Origin: an actinobacterium SCGC AAA044-N04
GTDB lineage: Bacteria; Actinomycetota; Actinomycetes; Nanopelagicales; Nanopelagicaceae
NCBI GenBank assembly: GCA_000378885.1
Contig: KB900462.1
Span: 23,621-87,620 of the forward strand
Direction of reading: 5' to 3'
DNA length: 64,000 nucleotides
Position 1 is the stretch's first letter. Every line of letters starts with the position of its first letter. A model generated the notes under the pieces. That model was not told the DNA's origin and ran no database searches. It saw only the letters and a list, made by a program, of their open reading frames with translations. Shown piece by piece: positions 7,550 through 16,991 of this stretch. Both the position numbers and the translations under genes were made by a program.

Positions 7550-8500
7550 ATGAGTTCACAGCTGCCAGCCATTCGCAGTGCAGTCCGCCCCTTCCTAGAA
7601 AAAATGGAGGCCGGCGATCGGATCGTTGTTGCTGTTTCTGGCGGTGCAGATTCATTAGCACTCGCATATGCCCTTTCAATGGAAGTTAAGAAACTTGCAC
7701 TTCAACTCACTGCTGTAACAATTGATCATCAACTTCAAAGTAAGTCCAGCGAACAAGCAAAGCTTGTAGTTGATCAAATGAAAGAGATGGGTATTGAGTG
7801 CAGTGTTGTAAAAGTTGATGTTGAAATTACTGAAGGCCTAGAAGCCTCAGCCCGTAAAGCTCGATATAGTGCTTTAGATAATTTACAAGCCGATGCAATT
7901 TTCTTAGGTCACACTCACAATGATCAAGCTGAAAGTGTTTTGCTTGGACTAGCGCGTGGATCAGGTACTCGATCACTTTCAGGTATGGCAGAAGTAAATG
8001 GAAAATACATTCGACCATTTCTAACAATCACTCGTGAGCAAACAGAAAATGTTTGTGATGAAATTGGTTTAACACCGTGGAATGATCCGCACAACAAAGA
8101 TTCACAATTTGCACGGGTACGAGTTCGCACACATGCCCTACCAGTTTTAGAAGAAACAATCGGTCCGGGAATTTCAGATGCATTGGTGCGAAGTGCCCAG
8201 CTACTTCGAGATGATGCTGATGCACTCGATCAATGGGCAGAAGAGGAAATTGTTGGATTAGATCTCCATGATTTGGATTGCTCTTATTTGCAGGGCCTAC
8301 CTAGAGCCATCCGCTCGCGAATTATTCGCAGAGCCATCTATGCCAGTGGCGCCCCGTCAGGTTCAGTCACAGCAGAGCACGTGGGGGCAGTTGAGGCCCT
8401 AATTTGCGCGTGGAATGGCCAGGGCCCCGCTCATTTACCCGGCGGTGTGAAGGTTGAGCGTTTTTCGGGCAGACTTTCGCTCTCACGTCACCAACCATAG
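7550..8500 (+). CDS. tilS: tRNA(Ile)-lysidine synthase
   Basis: 316 residues. It attaches lysine to C34 of the AUA-reading tRNA-Ile, using ATP, so that the anticodon reads AUA. The PP-loop SGGADS is at residues 30-35, followed by TIDHQL and the TGHTHNDQAE-like segment (here LGHTHNDQAESVLLGLARG). At 316 residues it lacks the C-terminal tRNA-binding domain of the E. coli enzyme, which is usual in actinobacteria. It is followed by hpt and ftsH in the classic actinobacterial order. The start is supported by a -10 box 6 nt upstream. Confidence 0.95.
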   Translation: MSSQLPAIRSAVRPFLEKMEAGDRIVVAVSGGADSLALAYALSMEVKKLALQLTAVTIDHQLQSKSSEQAKLVVDQMKEMGIECSVVKVDVEITEGLEASARKARYSALDNLQADAIFLGHTHNDQAESVLLGLARGSGTRSLSGMAEVNGKYIRPFLTITREQTENVCDEIGLTPWNDPHNKDSQFARVRVRTHALPVLEETIGPGISDALVRSAQLLRDDADALDQWAEEEIVGLDLHDLDCSYLQGLPRAIRSRIIRRAIYASGAPSGSVTAEHVGAVEALICAWNGQGPAHLPGGVKVERFSGRLSLSRHQP

Positions 8501-8508
8501 GGAGCACC

Positions 8509-9060
8509 GTGGATTTAGCAGCAATCTCAGGCGATATCGAACGCGTCATCGTCACCGAAGAAGCTTTGCAAGCACGCATTAAAGAACTTGCTGCACAGAT
8601 TGATAAAGATTATGAAGGTAAAGATCTTCTACTTATCGGAGTACTAAAGGGCGCAGTAATGGCTGTTGCCGATTTATCACGTGCATTGCAACGTCACGTT
8701 GAAATGGACTGGATGGCAGTTTCTTCATATGGTTCTGGAACAAAATCAAGTGGCGTTGTTCGTATTCTCAAGGATTTAGATCGCGACATCACTGGTCGCA
8801 ATGTTTTAATTGTTGAAGACATTGTTGATTCAGGTTTAACACTCTCTTGGCTTAAATCTAATCTTGAATCGCGTGGAGTTGGCAGTGTCGAGATTCTTTC
8901 AATCTTGCGAAAGCCTGAAGCTGCAAAGGTACATGTAGATGTTAAGTACGTAGGATTTGAAATTCCACCTGATTTTGTCATCGGATATGGTCTTGATTTC
9001 GATGAAAAGTATCGCAACCTGCCATTTATTGCTGTGCTTGCCAAGCACATGTACTCATAA
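8509..9060 (+). CDS. hpt: hypoxanthine phosphoribosyltransferase
   Basis: 183 residues. It salvages hypoxanthine and guanine to IMP and GMP with PRPP in the cytoplasm. The PRPP-binding loop is VLIVEDIVDSGLTL (acidic pair E103-D104, then DSG 107-109), and the N-terminal LIGVLKGAV loop and the SYGSGTKSSG flexible loop are typical. The GTG start at 8509 has GGGAG 4 nt upstream. It follows tilS by 8 bp and precedes ftsH, so it probably shares the tilS transcript. Confidence 0.95.
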   Translation: MDLAAISGDIERVIVTEEALQARIKELAAQIDKDYEGKDLLLIGVLKGAVMAVADLSRALQRHVEMDWMAVSSYGSGTKSSGVVRILKDLDRDITGRNVLIVEDIVDSGLTLSWLKSNLESRGVGSVEILSILRKPEAAKVHVDVKYVGFEIPPDFVIGYGLDFDEKYRNLPFIAVLAKHMYS

Positions 9061-9094
9061 GAATTAATTCCCCACGAAACGAGACTATTAAGAT

Positions 9095-11143
9095 ATGACT
9101 GACGCTAAGAAATCAAAGAAGAAGAGCCCGATGAAGAAGAGTTTTTCGGGTAAAATACCTTCTAAGAAACCAACAACACGTTCTGGTCGCATTTTCCGCG
9201 GACCACTTTTTTGGATTCTTGTAGCAATCTTTGGTGTTTCAATCTTTGGTCAAATTAGTGCTGCTGGTAATCGCTATACCCAAATCGAAACTTCTCAAGC
9301 CCTAGATGCGATTGCGCGCTCTTCAGTTGAATCAGCAGAAATTGTTGATAAAGATCAAAAGATTCGCTTAGTACTAAAACCAGGTTCTTCAATTAAGGGC
9401 GCAACAAAAGTAGAAGCTTCTTACGTGGCTCGCCAAGAACCCACCCTGGTCGATGCTTTAACGGGAAATCCACCTTCAAAGGGCTGGAATGTAAGAGTCC
9501 CATCACAGTCATTATTAGTTTCATTCTTGATGTCGATTGTTCCATTCTTACTTATTGGATTTCTTTTCTTCTGGATGATGGGTCAAGCCCAGGGCGGAAA
9601 TAAGGTATTTCAATTTGGTAGATCACGCGCAAAACTTCAGAGCAATGATGTTCCAAAGACAACGTTTAAAGATGTTGCAGGAGCAGATGAAGCAATTGCC
9701 GAACTTGATGAAATTAAAGACTTTCTGGCTAATCCCGATAAATACAGCGTATTAGGTGCCAAGATTCCAAAAGGTGTATTGCTCTTTGGTCCTCCAGGAA
9801 CAGGAAAAACTCTTCTTGCTCGCGCAGTTGCGGGTGAAGCAAATGTTCCTTTCTATTCAATCTCGGGTTCTGATTTCGTTGAAATGTTTGTTGGTGTTGG
9901 TGCAGCACGTGTTCGCGATCTTTTCAATCAAGCAAAAGAGAACGCACCTGCAATTGTTTTCGTAGATGAAATCGATGCTGTTGGTCGCCAACGTGGTGCA
10001 GGCATGGGTGGTGGTCATGATGAGCGCGAACAAACTCTCAACCAGTTACTAGTTGAGATGGATGGATTTGAAGAAAATACAAAAGTTATTCTGATTGCTG
10101 CTACAAATCGTCCAGATGTTTTGGATCCAGCGCTGCTTCGCCCAGGACGCTTTGATCGTCAAATTGCAGTTGATCGTCCAGATCTAAAAGGACGCGAAGC
10201 AATTCTTGCCGTGCATGCAAAGGGCAAGCCATTGGCTGATGATGTGAAGTTACTTGACTATGCACGTCGTACTCCAGGATTTACTGGCGCAGATCTTGCA
10301 AATGTATTAAACGAAGCAGCTTTGCTTACCGCTCGCGAAGAAAAGAAATTCATCACAAATAAAGAACTTGATGAATCTATTGATCGCGTCATGGCTGGAC
10401 CACAGCGTAAATCAAGGATTATGAGCGATTCTGAGCGCCGCGTAACGGCTTATCACGAAGCTGGCCATGCTCTTGTGGCACATGCTTTGCCGCACACTGA
10501 TCCAGTACACAAAATTACAATCATGCCTCGTGGTCGCGCACTCGGTTACACCATGGTGCTACCGGATGAAGATAAGTACTCAACTACTCGCAATGAACTA
10601 TTGGATCAATTGGCATATTCATTAGGTGGCCGTGCGGCAGAAGAGTTAATTTTCCATGATCCATCAACAGGTGCTTCAAATGATATTGAAAAGGCAACAA
10701 CACTTGCTCGAGCCATGGTTACACAATATGGAATGACTGAAGCAATCGGTGCAATTAAACTAGGTGGCGGAAGTACTGAACCGTTCATGGGCCGTGACTA
10801 CGGACATCAACGAGACTATTCTGAAAATATTGCAGCCGTTGTTGACCGCGAAGTTCGCAATTTAATTGAAAATGCTCATCAAGAAGCCTTTGATATCTTG
10901 GTAGCAAACCGCAAAATCCTTGATGAGATGGTCTTAGAACTACTTGAAAAGGAAACTCTGAACAAGGAAGACATCGCCCTTATCTTTAAAAAGGTTCGTG
11001 CTGTCACACCTCGTCCAGCCTGGACAGGCTCACCTAATCGAATTCCTTCAGCACAACCTCCGGTAGATGTTCCTGAAAGAGTTGTTGCAGTAGAAACAAA
11101 GAAGCCAACACGTCGGAAGAAGTCTGCAAGTGACGATAAGTAA
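9095..11143 (+). CDS. ftsH: ATP-dependent zinc metalloprotease FtsH
   Basis: 682 residues. This membrane AAA+ protease degrades misfolded membrane proteins and some regulators. A basic N terminus is followed by a first helix (about 34-57), an extracytoplasmic domain and a second helix (about 139-160). Walker A GPPGTGKT is at 232-239, Walker B is FVDEIDAVG, and the arginine-rich second region of homology is present. The zinc site HEAGH is at 454-458 with D530 (SNDIEKA) as probable third ligand. The C-terminal tail is Lys/Arg-rich, as in actinobacterial FtsH. The 3' end overlaps folE by 14 bp. GACTAT, 6 nt before the ATG, may be a weak -10. Confidence 0.97.
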   Translation: MTDAKKSKKKSPMKKSFSGKIPSKKPTTRSGRIFRGPLFWILVAIFGVSIFGQISAAGNRYTQIETSQALDAIARSSVESAEIVDKDQKIRLVLKPGSSIKGATKVEASYVARQEPTLVDALTGNPPSKGWNVRVPSQSLLVSFLMSIVPFLLIGFLFFWMMGQAQGGNKVFQFGRSRAKLQSNDVPKTTFKDVAGADEAIAELDEIKDFLANPDKYSVLGAKIPKGVLLFGPPGTGKTLLARAVAGEANVPFYSISGSDFVEMFVGVGAARVRDLFNQAKENAPAIVFVDEIDAVGRQRGAGMGGGHDEREQTLNQLLVEMDGFEENTKVILIAATNRPDVLDPALLRPGRFDRQIAVDRPDLKGREAILAVHAKGKPLADDVKLLDYARRTPGFTGADLANVLNEAALLTAREEKKFITNKELDESIDRVMAGPQRKSRIMSDSERRVTAYHEAGHALVAHALPHTDPVHKITIMPRGRALGYTMVLPDEDKYSTTRNELLDQLAYSLGGRAAEELIFHDPSTGASNDIEKATTLARAMVTQYGMTEAIGAIKLGGGSTEPFMGRDYGHQRDYSENIAAVVDREVRNLIENAHQEAFDILVANRKILDEMVLELLEKETLNKEDIALIFKKVRAVTPRPAWTGSPNRIPSAQPPVDVPERVVAVETKKPTRRKKSASDDK

Positions 11144-11732
11144 AGTCACAGTGACTGATGGCCGTGCATCAGGTCCTTATGACCAAGCGCGCGCAGAAAA
11201 AGCTGTGCGAGAATTACTTCTAGCACTTGGTGAAGATCCAGACCGTGAAGGCTTAAAGGAAACTCCTGCGCGTGTAGCACGGGCGATGAAAGAGAACTTT
11301 GAAGGCCTATGGCAATCACCTGAAGAAGTATTAACAACCACTTTTGATATTGGCCATGAAGAGCTAGTAATTGTGCGCGATATTGAGGTCTTTTCGCACT
11401 GTGAACATCACTTAACGCCTTTCCATGGTGTTGCACATGTCGGTTATATCCCCAGCGGAAAAATCACTGGGCTTTCCAAGATTGCTCGTTTAGTGGATAT
11501 GTATTCGCGCAGACCACAAGTGCAAGAGCGCCTAACAACACAAATTGCTGATGCGATGGTTGAGATTTTGAACCCACTTGGCGTAATTGTGATTATTGAT
11601 TGCGAACATCTGTGCATGTCAATGCGCGGGGTAAAGAAATCCAATGCACGAACAACAACAAGTGCCGTGCGCGGAGTATTACAAAACACTGCAACTCGTG
11701 CTGAAGCGATTAGCTTAATTACAAATCGGTAA
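11130..11732 (+). CDS. folE: GTP cyclohydrolase I
   Basis: 200 residues. It converts GTP to 7,8-dihydroneopterin triphosphate, the first step of folate synthesis. Zinc ligands C91 and H94 ([11 protein letters not shown]) and C162 (EHLCMSMRG) are all present. The GTG at 11130 lies inside the end of ftsH (14-bp overlap) with GGAAGA upstream; a second in-frame GTG at 11151, just after the ftsH stop, would shorten it by 7 residues and is the alternative. It is followed by folP after 5 bp, so ftsH-folE-folP-folB-folK appear to be one transcription unit. Confidence 0.96.
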   Translation: MTISKVTVTDGRASGPYDQARAEKAVRELLLALGEDPDREGLKETPARVARAMKENFEGLWQSPEEVLTTTFDIGHEELVIVRDIEVFSHCEHHLTPFHGVAHVGYIPSGKITGLSKIARLVDMYSRRPQVQERLTTQIADAMVEILNPLGVIVIIDCEHLCMSMRGVKKSNARTTTSAVRGVLQNTATRAEAISLITNR

Positions 11733-11737
11733 TCACC

Positions 11738-12493
11738 ATGATTGTCATGGGTATTTTAAATATCACACCTGATTCTTTTGCTGATGGCGGACGCCATAAT
11801 GATTTTGAGGCAGCAGTAAATCGTGGTCACGAGATGTTAGCTGAAGGTGTTGACATCATCGATATCGGTGGTGAATCCACTAAGCCAGGTGTTGATCGTG
11901 TTTCGGAGGAAGAAGAACTGGCTCGGGTGATTCCAGTAATTAGAGAATTAGCAAAGGCTGGTGCACGAATTAGCATCGACACAATGCGAGCAAGTACTGC
12001 AAAAGCTGCAATTAAAGCTGGGGCACAAATTATTAATGATGTCAGCGGTGGATTAGCTGATCCAGAAATGTTGCCAATAGCTGCAGAACTAGGTGTGCCA
12101 TACATAGCAATGCACTGGCGGGGGCACTCTAAAGATATGAATTCCCGGGCAGTGTATGGAGATGTAGTTGCAGATGTCATTTCAGAACTACAAGAACGAG
12201 TCAGCGCAGCTTTAGATGCTGGAATTACCAAAGATAATTTGATAATTGATCCAGGTATTGGCTTTGCTAAAGATGCCCATCACAACTGGGAAATCATTGA
12301 TTCCATTGATGAATTCGTAGCCCTTGGATACCCAGTGTTAATCGGAGCTTCGCGCAAACGTTTTCTAGGTGGAGACAATCCCGATGAGCGCGAGGCTGCA
12401 ACTATTGAGCTAACTAAACGCCTATCCATATCTGGCATTTGGGGAGTTAGAGTTCACTCTGTGAAACCTCACAAGGAAGTTCTTAACTCATGA
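11738..12493 (+). CDS. folP: dihydropteroate synthase
   Basis: 251 residues, a TIM barrel. It joins p-aminobenzoate to dihydropterin pyrophosphate and is the target of sulfonamides. The N-terminal signature MGILNITPDSFADGG, the pterin-binding DIGGESTKPG and the basic C-terminal IGASRKRFLG and VRVHSVKPH segments are intact. The ATG at 11738 is 5 bp after folE, and the stop overlaps the start of folB (ATGA). At 251 residues it is a little short at the N terminus, beginning almost directly at the first strand. Confidence 0.96.
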   Translation: MIVMGILNITPDSFADGGRHNDFEAAVNRGHEMLAEGVDIIDIGGESTKPGVDRVSEEEELARVIPVIRELAKAGARISIDTMRASTAKAAIKAGAQIINDVSGGLADPEMLPIAAELGVPYIAMHWRGHSKDMNSRAVYGDVVADVISELQERVSAALDAGITKDNLIIDPGIGFAKDAHHNWEIIDSIDEFVALGYPVLIGASRKRFLGGDNPDEREAATIELTKRLSISGIWGVRVHSVKPHKEVLNS

Positions 12494-12852
12494 GTGATCA
12501 GATATTTCTCACTGGTATTGCAGGTTTTGGATATCACGGGCTCTTTGATCATGAGCGCCACAATGGTCAGGATTTCTTTGTTGACGTTGTTTTGACTGTG
12601 GATTTAACAACTGCATCTCAAAGCGATGAAATTGGCGACACCGTCAATTACGCAGAGATTACGAACTTAGTCGTAGCGCAGATAACCACAGAGCCGGTTA
12701 ACTTGATTGAAAAGTTAGCAGGTCGCATTGCAGATCAGATTCTAAGAGACCACGCTAAAGTTTTAGTTGCTACAGTCACAGTTCATAAGCCACAAGCTCC
12801 AGTAGATGCCGTATTTAAAGATATTGCCGTGCAGGTCACACGTAAGCGATGA
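12490..12852 (+). CDS. folB: dihydroneopterin aldolase
   Basis: 120 residues, the expected length. It cleaves dihydroneopterin to 6-hydroxymethyl-dihydropterin and glycolaldehyde. The family segments FGYHGLFDHERHNGQDF (with the conserved G-x-x-x-x-E near the pterin pocket), DTVNYAEI and LIEKLAGRIA are present, and the catalytic lysine region VHKPQAPV is seen near the C terminus. ATGA overlaps link it to folP upstream and to folK downstream, implying translational coupling of all three. Confidence 0.95.
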   Translation: MSDQIFLTGIAGFGYHGLFDHERHNGQDFFVDVVLTVDLTTASQSDEIGDTVNYAEITNLVVAQITTEPVNLIEKLAGRIADQILRDHAKVLVATVTVHKPQAPVDAVFKDIAVQVTRKR

Positions 12853-13298
12853 AGGCAGTTATTGCACTCGGTGCAAATATTGGAAATCCAAAAGAGAATT
12901 TAGATATTGCTGTTGCACTTTTGAAAGAAGCAACAGATCTTCAAAGCATCTCTTCTTATCACTCCACAGCGCCCGTTGGTGGCCCGCAGCAGCCTGATTA
13001 TTTGAACGCTGTGTGTATTGTTGAAAGTGAACTACCAGCAACAGAATTGCTCGCACTCTTGCACGGGATTGAAAAATCTATGGGTAGAGAAAGAATTGAA
13101 CGTTGGGGACCAAGAACTATTGATTTAGATCTTATTCAATATGGACCACTCCTGAGTAAGAGTGAAGAGCTAGAACTGCCTCATCCACGGGCACATGAGC
13201 GCCGCTTTGTTTTAGAGCCTTGGTTTGAAATAGAACCCGATGCCATCCTGCTTACACATGGGAAAATAAGCCAGCTTTTGGAACAATTGCCTAAGTAA
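12849..13298 (+). CDS. folK: 2-amino-4-hydroxy-6-hydroxymethyldihydropteridine pyrophosphokinase
   Basis: 149 residues. It transfers pyrophosphate from ATP to 6-hydroxymethyl-dihydropterin, giving the substrate of FolP. The signature GANIGNPKENL, the SSYHSTAPVGGPQQPDYLNAV loop (within the ATP/pterin site) and the metal-binding RWGPRTIDLDLI motif with two Asp residues are complete. HPRAHERRFVLEPW is the usual C-terminal motif. It overlaps folB by 4 bp. It ends the folate run; a 51-bp spacer precedes panC. Confidence 0.96.
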   Translation: MKAVIALGANIGNPKENLDIAVALLKEATDLQSISSYHSTAPVGGPQQPDYLNAVCIVESELPATELLALLHGIEKSMGRERIERWGPRTIDLDLIQYGPLLSKSEELELPHPRAHERRFVLEPWFEIEPDAILLTHGKISQLLEQLPK

Positions 13299-13349
13299 GC
13301 CTAAACTTGTTACATCTTGCCCGGTACCTGAAAGGACTGGAGCCACACG

Positions 13350-14105
13350 ATGACTGTATTAGTGCCAACTATGGGTGCCTTGCATAAAGGTCACCAAGCG
13401 TTGATTAAGCGTGCTCGAAGTATGAGCAAAGAAGTCGTTGTGAGTATTTTTGTTAATCCACTTCAATTTGAAAATGTAGATGATCTTAAAAACTATCCGC
13501 GTAGTCCTGAAAGAGATATCCAGTTAGCAACGTTGGCTGGTGCCACAGAAGTGTGGATGCCTGAGTATGAAGAGATTTATCCAGCTGAGATTAAGAAGTT
13601 AAGCGCAGGTCCATTGGGCAAGCTCTATGAAGGCCAATCTCGTCCAGATCATTTTGATGGTGTTGTAACAGTTGTTAATCGCTTATTTGAAATTGTTAAA
13701 CCAAATTCTGCAGTCTTTGGTGAAAAAGACTTTCAGCAACTAGCAATCATCAAGGGGATGAAAAGCTCAGTAGAGATTATTGGTGTGCCAACTGTTCGCG
13801 AATTTGATGGTCTTGCCCTTTCTTCTCGCAACGTTCGCCTGAGTGAACAAGGACGAGTAAGTGCCAATGTCATTCAAAGAGCTTTGGCTGCAGCCCATTT
13901 GGCTCCTAGTGTTGTTATCGCCCAAGAGATTATTGATTCAACACTTGCAACTGAGGCTGGATTTAAAAAGGATTACGCGGTAATTATCGATGAAGATTCA
14001 TTTGTAATAGCAACTGATCAAACACGTAAGAAACGAGCAATTATTGCGGGCTGGATAGATGGAGTTCGCTTGATTGATAATATGAAAATGGGAGAGGGGC
14101 GCTAA
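13350..14105 (+). CDS. panC: pantothenate synthetase, short N terminus
   Basis: 251 residues, about 25-30 fewer than usual. It condenses pantoate and beta-alanine with ATP. The nucleotide-binding core is complete: PTMGALHKGHQAL (HIGH-like HKGH), FVNPLQFE, SRPDHFDGVVTVVNRLF, FGEKDFQQL and the KMSKS-like SSRNVRLS. The protein begins immediately before the first strand. An in-frame TGA at 13329 excludes an upstream start, so the missing N-terminal leader is real and not a mis-call. AAAGGAC lies upstream of the ATG. It is followed directly by coaX; panD, often between them in actinobacteria, is absent here. Confidence 0.93.
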   Translation: MTVLVPTMGALHKGHQALIKRARSMSKEVVVSIFVNPLQFENVDDLKNYPRSPERDIQLATLAGATEVWMPEYEEIYPAEIKKLSAGPLGKLYEGQSRPDHFDGVVTVVNRLFEIVKPNSAVFGEKDFQQLAIIKGMKSSVEIIGVPTVREFDGLALSSRNVRLSEQGRVSANVIQRALAAAHLAPSVVIAQEIIDSTLATEAGFKKDYAVIIDEDSFVIATDQTRKKRAIIAGWIDGVRLIDNMKMGEGR

Positions 14106-14870
14106 GTGTTACTAACAGTTGATGTGGGTAATACCAATACCGTATTGGGAGTTTTTAAAGGCGATGAATTAGTGCGCTCATGGCGCGTTAAAACAGATCC
14201 TCGCAGCACAGCAGATGAACTCTGGCTCCAATACCGCTCACTTGTAGATGGCTATGAAATCACTGGGTTATCAGTGTGTTCAACAGTGCCAGCGACTTTG
14301 CGTGAGCTTCGCTCGATGATTGATGATTATTTCTCAAATATCAGAGTGACAATTGTTGAGCCTGGAATCAAAACAGGCGTGCCACTTCTAGTTGATAATC
14401 CAAAAGAAATTGGCGCTGACAGAATCGTTAACACCCTGGCTGCACATACTCTTTTCGGTGGACCGGCAATTGTTGTTGATTTTGGTACTTCAACTAACTT
14501 AGATGTCGTTTCACCTAAAGGTGAGTTTCTAGGTGGCGCACTTGCTCCAGGAATTGAAATCTCTGTTGATGCCTTAGCTTCTCGAGCAGCCCAACTTCGC
14601 AAAGTTGAATTAGTTCGCCCAAAGAATGTCATTGGCAAGAACACAGTTGAAGCTCTTCAATCCGGAACTATCTTTGGATTTGCCGGACAAGTAGATGGAT
14701 TAGTCGATCGCATTTCAGCCGAACTTCTTGAAAGCTATTCACAGCCACCAACAGTCATCGCTACGGGTGGCTTAGCCCCGCTAATAATTGGTGTTTCTGA
14801 AACTATCGACCATCATGAGCCAGATTTAACGCTCATTGGCCTTCGTTTGATTCACGAACGAAATGCCTAA
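14106..14870 (+). CDS. coaX: type III pantothenate kinase
   Basis: 254 residues. It phosphorylates pantothenate to start coenzyme A synthesis. Family motifs are present: the N-terminal phosphate loop VDVGNTNTVLG, the DNPKEIGADRIVN segment and the second phosphate motif VDFGTSTNLDVVS with GGALAPGIEIS. The GTG start lies directly after the panC stop with no spacer. Placed between panC and lysS as in other actinobacteria. Confidence 0.95.
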   Translation: MLLTVDVGNTNTVLGVFKGDELVRSWRVKTDPRSTADELWLQYRSLVDGYEITGLSVCSTVPATLRELRSMIDDYFSNIRVTIVEPGIKTGVPLLVDNPKEIGADRIVNTLAAHTLFGGPAIVVDFGTSTNLDVVSPKGEFLGGALAPGIEISVDALASRAAQLRKVELVRPKNVIGKNTVEALQSGTIFGFAGQVDGLVDRISAELLESYSQPPTVIATGGLAPLIIGVSETIDHHEPDLTLIGLRLIHERNA

Positions 14871-14875
14871 CTCGG

Positions 14876-14881
14876 TAGACT
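14876..14881 (+). promoter_or_regulatory. possible -10 box TAGACT upstream of lysS
   Basis: TAGACT ends 10 nt before the lysS ATG at 14892, in the 21-bp spacer after coaX. If used, the leader would be only about 4 nt. The spacing is less typical than the 6-nt sites elsewhere in the window. Confidence 0.25.
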
Positions 14882-14891
14882 TCGCCTCATT

Positions 14892-16397
14892 ATGAGCACA
14901 GAGAACACACCTATTGAAGAGGATCTGCCAGAGCAGCTTCGCATTCGCCGTGAAAAGCGTGCATCGCTACTAGAGGGTGGAACGCAGCCATATCCAGTCT
15001 CTGTGCCAAGAACTAAAACTTTAAAAGAAGTACGCGAAAAGTATTCAGCCCTTGAAATCGATGTTGCCACAGGAGATATCGAATCCTTAACGGGTCGCAT
15101 TATTTTTAAGCGCGACACTGGCAAGCTTTGTTTTGCAACTCTTCGCGAAGGCGATGGAACAGAACTTCAAGCAATGTTCTCGTTGGATAAAATTGGTCAA
15201 GAATCAATCGATTCCTGGAAATCTGATATTGATTTAGGTGACATTGTTTCTGTTACCGGCGAAATCATTACATCAAAGCGCGGTGAACTTTCTATTCTTG
15301 CTAACTCATGGGAGTTGGCTTCTAAATCTCTTCGCCCACTTCCAAATGATCACAAGCCAATGTCAGAGGAAACTCGTGTGCGCATGCGCTATGTCGATCT
15401 CATTGTTCGACCAGAAGCTCGTAGCAATGCACGCCTGCGCCCACAAGTGATGCGCTCACTTCGCGAAACTTTCCACAATCAAGACTTTGTGGAAGTAGAA
15501 ACACCAATGCTGCAGGTTATGCATGGTGGAGCCGCTGCTCGTCCATTCAAATCTTTCTCTAACGCATATGACATGGATCTTTACTTACGTATTGCTCCAG
15601 AGCTCTTCCTTAAGCGCTGTGTTGTAGGTGGTATAGAGCGCGTATTTGAGATTAACCGAAATTTCCGAAATGAAGGCGCTGACTCTTCTCACTCACCAGA
15701 GTTTGCAATGATTGAGAGCTATCAGGCATATGGCGATTGGCGCAGCATTGCGGATTTAACTCGCGAACTTGTTCAAAATGCTGCGATGGCAGTTGCTGGT
15801 TCACACGTTGTTACCCACCATGATGGTCGCCAAGCAGATCTAGGTGGAAAGTGGCGTGAAATATCCCTATACGACGCTATCTCTGAAGGCGTTGGGCAAA
15901 GCGTTACTGCGCTAACCCCTATTGATGAACTAAAAACAATTGCCGCAAAGCTAGGCATGAAGATTGATCCAAAGTGGATTACAGGCAAGTTGGCTGAAGA
16001 AATCTTTGAGCATGTTGCTAAAGATCAGTTAATTGCACCTACCTTTGTTATGGGTTTCCCAGTTGATACTTCTCCTCTTGTTCGTGCACACCGTGATATT
16101 CCTGGTGTGGCTGAAAAGTGGGACCTCTATGTTGATGGTTTTGAATTAGCAACTGGTTACTCAGAGTTAATTGATCCAGTTATTCAGAGAGATCGCTTAG
16201 TTGAGCAAGCAACTCTTGGAGCTAAGGGTGATCTAGAAGCGATGCAAGTAGATGAAGATTTCTTACGTGCAATGGAATTTGGAATGCCACCAATGGGTGG
16301 AATGGGAATGGGTGTTGATCGATTATTGATGGCGCTGACTGGACTTGGAATTCGTGAAACTATTTTGTTCCCGTTAGTAAAGCCTGAGGTTGAATAA
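14892..16397 (+). CDS. lysS: lysyl-tRNA synthetase, class II
   Basis: 501 residues, full length. It charges tRNA-Lys. The N-terminal OB-fold anticodon-binding domain spans about 55-155 ([22 protein letters not shown]). Class II motif 2 is [20 protein letters not shown] and motif 3 is [15 protein letters not shown] near the C terminus. A GGAAARPF loop precedes the tRNA and amino-acid pocket. It follows coaX by 21 bp and precedes the ArgA-like gene by 2 bp. In mycobacteria lsr2 and clpC come next; here the ArgA-like gene takes the lsr2 position. Confidence 0.97.
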   Translation: MSTENTPIEEDLPEQLRIRREKRASLLEGGTQPYPVSVPRTKTLKEVREKYSALEIDVATGDIESLTGRIIFKRDTGKLCFATLREGDGTELQAMFSLDKIGQESIDSWKSDIDLGDIVSVTGEIITSKRGELSILANSWELASKSLRPLPNDHKPMSEETRVRMRYVDLIVRPEARSNARLRPQVMRSLRETFHNQDFVEVETPMLQVMHGGAAARPFKSFSNAYDMDLYLRIAPELFLKRCVVGGIERVFEINRNFRNEGADSSHSPEFAMIESYQAYGDWRSIADLTRELVQNAAMAVAGSHVVTHHDGRQADLGGKWREISLYDAISEGVGQSVTALTPIDELKTIAAKLGMKIDPKWITGKLAEEIFEHVAKDQLIAPTFVMGFPVDTSPLVRAHRDIPGVAEKWDLYVDGFELATGYSELIDPVIQRDRLVEQATLGAKGDLEAMQVDEDFLRAMEFGMPPMGGMGMGVDRLLMALTGLGIRETILFPLVKPEVE

Positions 16398-16399
16398 GA

Positions 16400-16897
16400 A
16401 TGGTTCTTGTTCGCCCTGCAAAAACTAATGATGTGAAAGCAATTCGCTCACTAGTTGATTCATACGCCGCTCCGGGTCAAATGCTCTCTAAAGAAACAGT
16501 TACTTTGTATGAGAGTGTGCAAGAGTTTATTGTTGCTGAAGTTGACGGCGTAGTAGTTGGGTGCGGAGCACTACATATTCTTTGGGAAGATTTAGCTGAA
16601 GTTCGCACCATGGCAGTTAAGAAAGAACTTAATCGCCAAGGCATTGGTCATAAAATTCTGGAAGCAATCATTGCGCGCGCAGGTGAAGTTGGAGTTGAAA
16701 AGATTTTCTGTCTTACTTTCCAAACTGAGTTCTTTGGAGCCCACGGCTTTGAAGTAATTGAGGGAACCCCAGTTGACCCAACGGTCTATGCCGAGCTTTT
16801 GCGCTCCTATGACGCCGGTGTGGCCGAGTTCTTAGATCTTGAATCTGTGAAGCCAAATACCCTGGGCAACACCCGAATGCTCAAGAAACTGGCCTAG
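16400..16897 (+). CDS. argA: amino-acid N-acetyltransferase, likely N-acetylglutamate synthase (short actinobacterial type)
   Basis: 165 residues, a stand-alone GNAT domain. It resembles the short ArgA of mycobacteria (Rv2747 type), which acetylates glutamate or glutamine at the first step of arginine synthesis. The acetyl-CoA motif is VKKELNRQGIGHKILEAII (R/Q-x-x-G-x-G), preceded by CGALHILWEDLAEVRTMAV and followed by the F-L-T-FQTEFFGAHGFE segment typical of this group. The amino-acid kinase domain of E. coli ArgA is absent, as expected. It starts 2 bp after lysS. Assignment to glutamate acetylation rests on family similarity only. Confidence 0.8.
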   Translation: MVLVRPAKTNDVKAIRSLVDSYAAPGQMLSKETVTLYESVQEFIVAEVDGVVVGCGALHILWEDLAEVRTMAVKKELNRQGIGHKILEAIIARAGEVGVEKIFCLTFQTEFFGAHGFEVIEGTPVDPTVYAELLRSYDAGVAEFLDLESVKPNTLGNTRMLKKLA

Positions 16898-16955
16898 ATA
16901 TAGCCTTCGCCGGGCATAAAACACCTAGTTATTGGGTTATAAAAACCAGTAGCTG

Positions 16956-16973
16956 TTCACCTCGCGAGCGTAA
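16956..16973. promoter_or_regulatory. imperfect 18-bp palindrome at the clpC promoter, possible ClgR-type operator
   Basis: The site has the form TTnnnCTCGCGAGnnnAA, with a perfect CTCGCGAG core, centred about 22 bp before the candidate -10 of clpC. ClgR activates clp genes in actinobacteria from sites with GCG half-sites. The right half (AGCGTA) fits the consensus as I remember it and the left half does not. Identity of the regulator is therefore uncertain. Confidence 0.35.
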
Positions 16974-16985
16974 GCCTGTAGGTAT

Positions 16986-16991
16986 TAGGCT
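16986..16991 (+). promoter_or_regulatory. candidate -10 box TAGGCT of clpC
   Basis: TAGGCT lies 32 nt before the clpC ATG in a 126-bp spacer, the largest in the window. Transcription would start near 16998, giving a leader of about 26 nt that contains AGGAAGAG as Shine-Dalgarno. The hexamer is the same as at radA, proC, menB and bioY. Confidence 0.45.

Noticed and set aside
13299..13349. Frameshift or missed upstream start explaining the short PanC
   Set aside because: An in-frame TGA at 13329 and a good ribosome site before 13350 show that the gene really starts there.
16921..16991. HspR/HAIR or CIRCE heat-shock operator at clpC
   Set aside because: Neither the CTTGAGT/ACTCAAG nor the CIRCE arms are present; only the CTCGCGAG palindrome was found.
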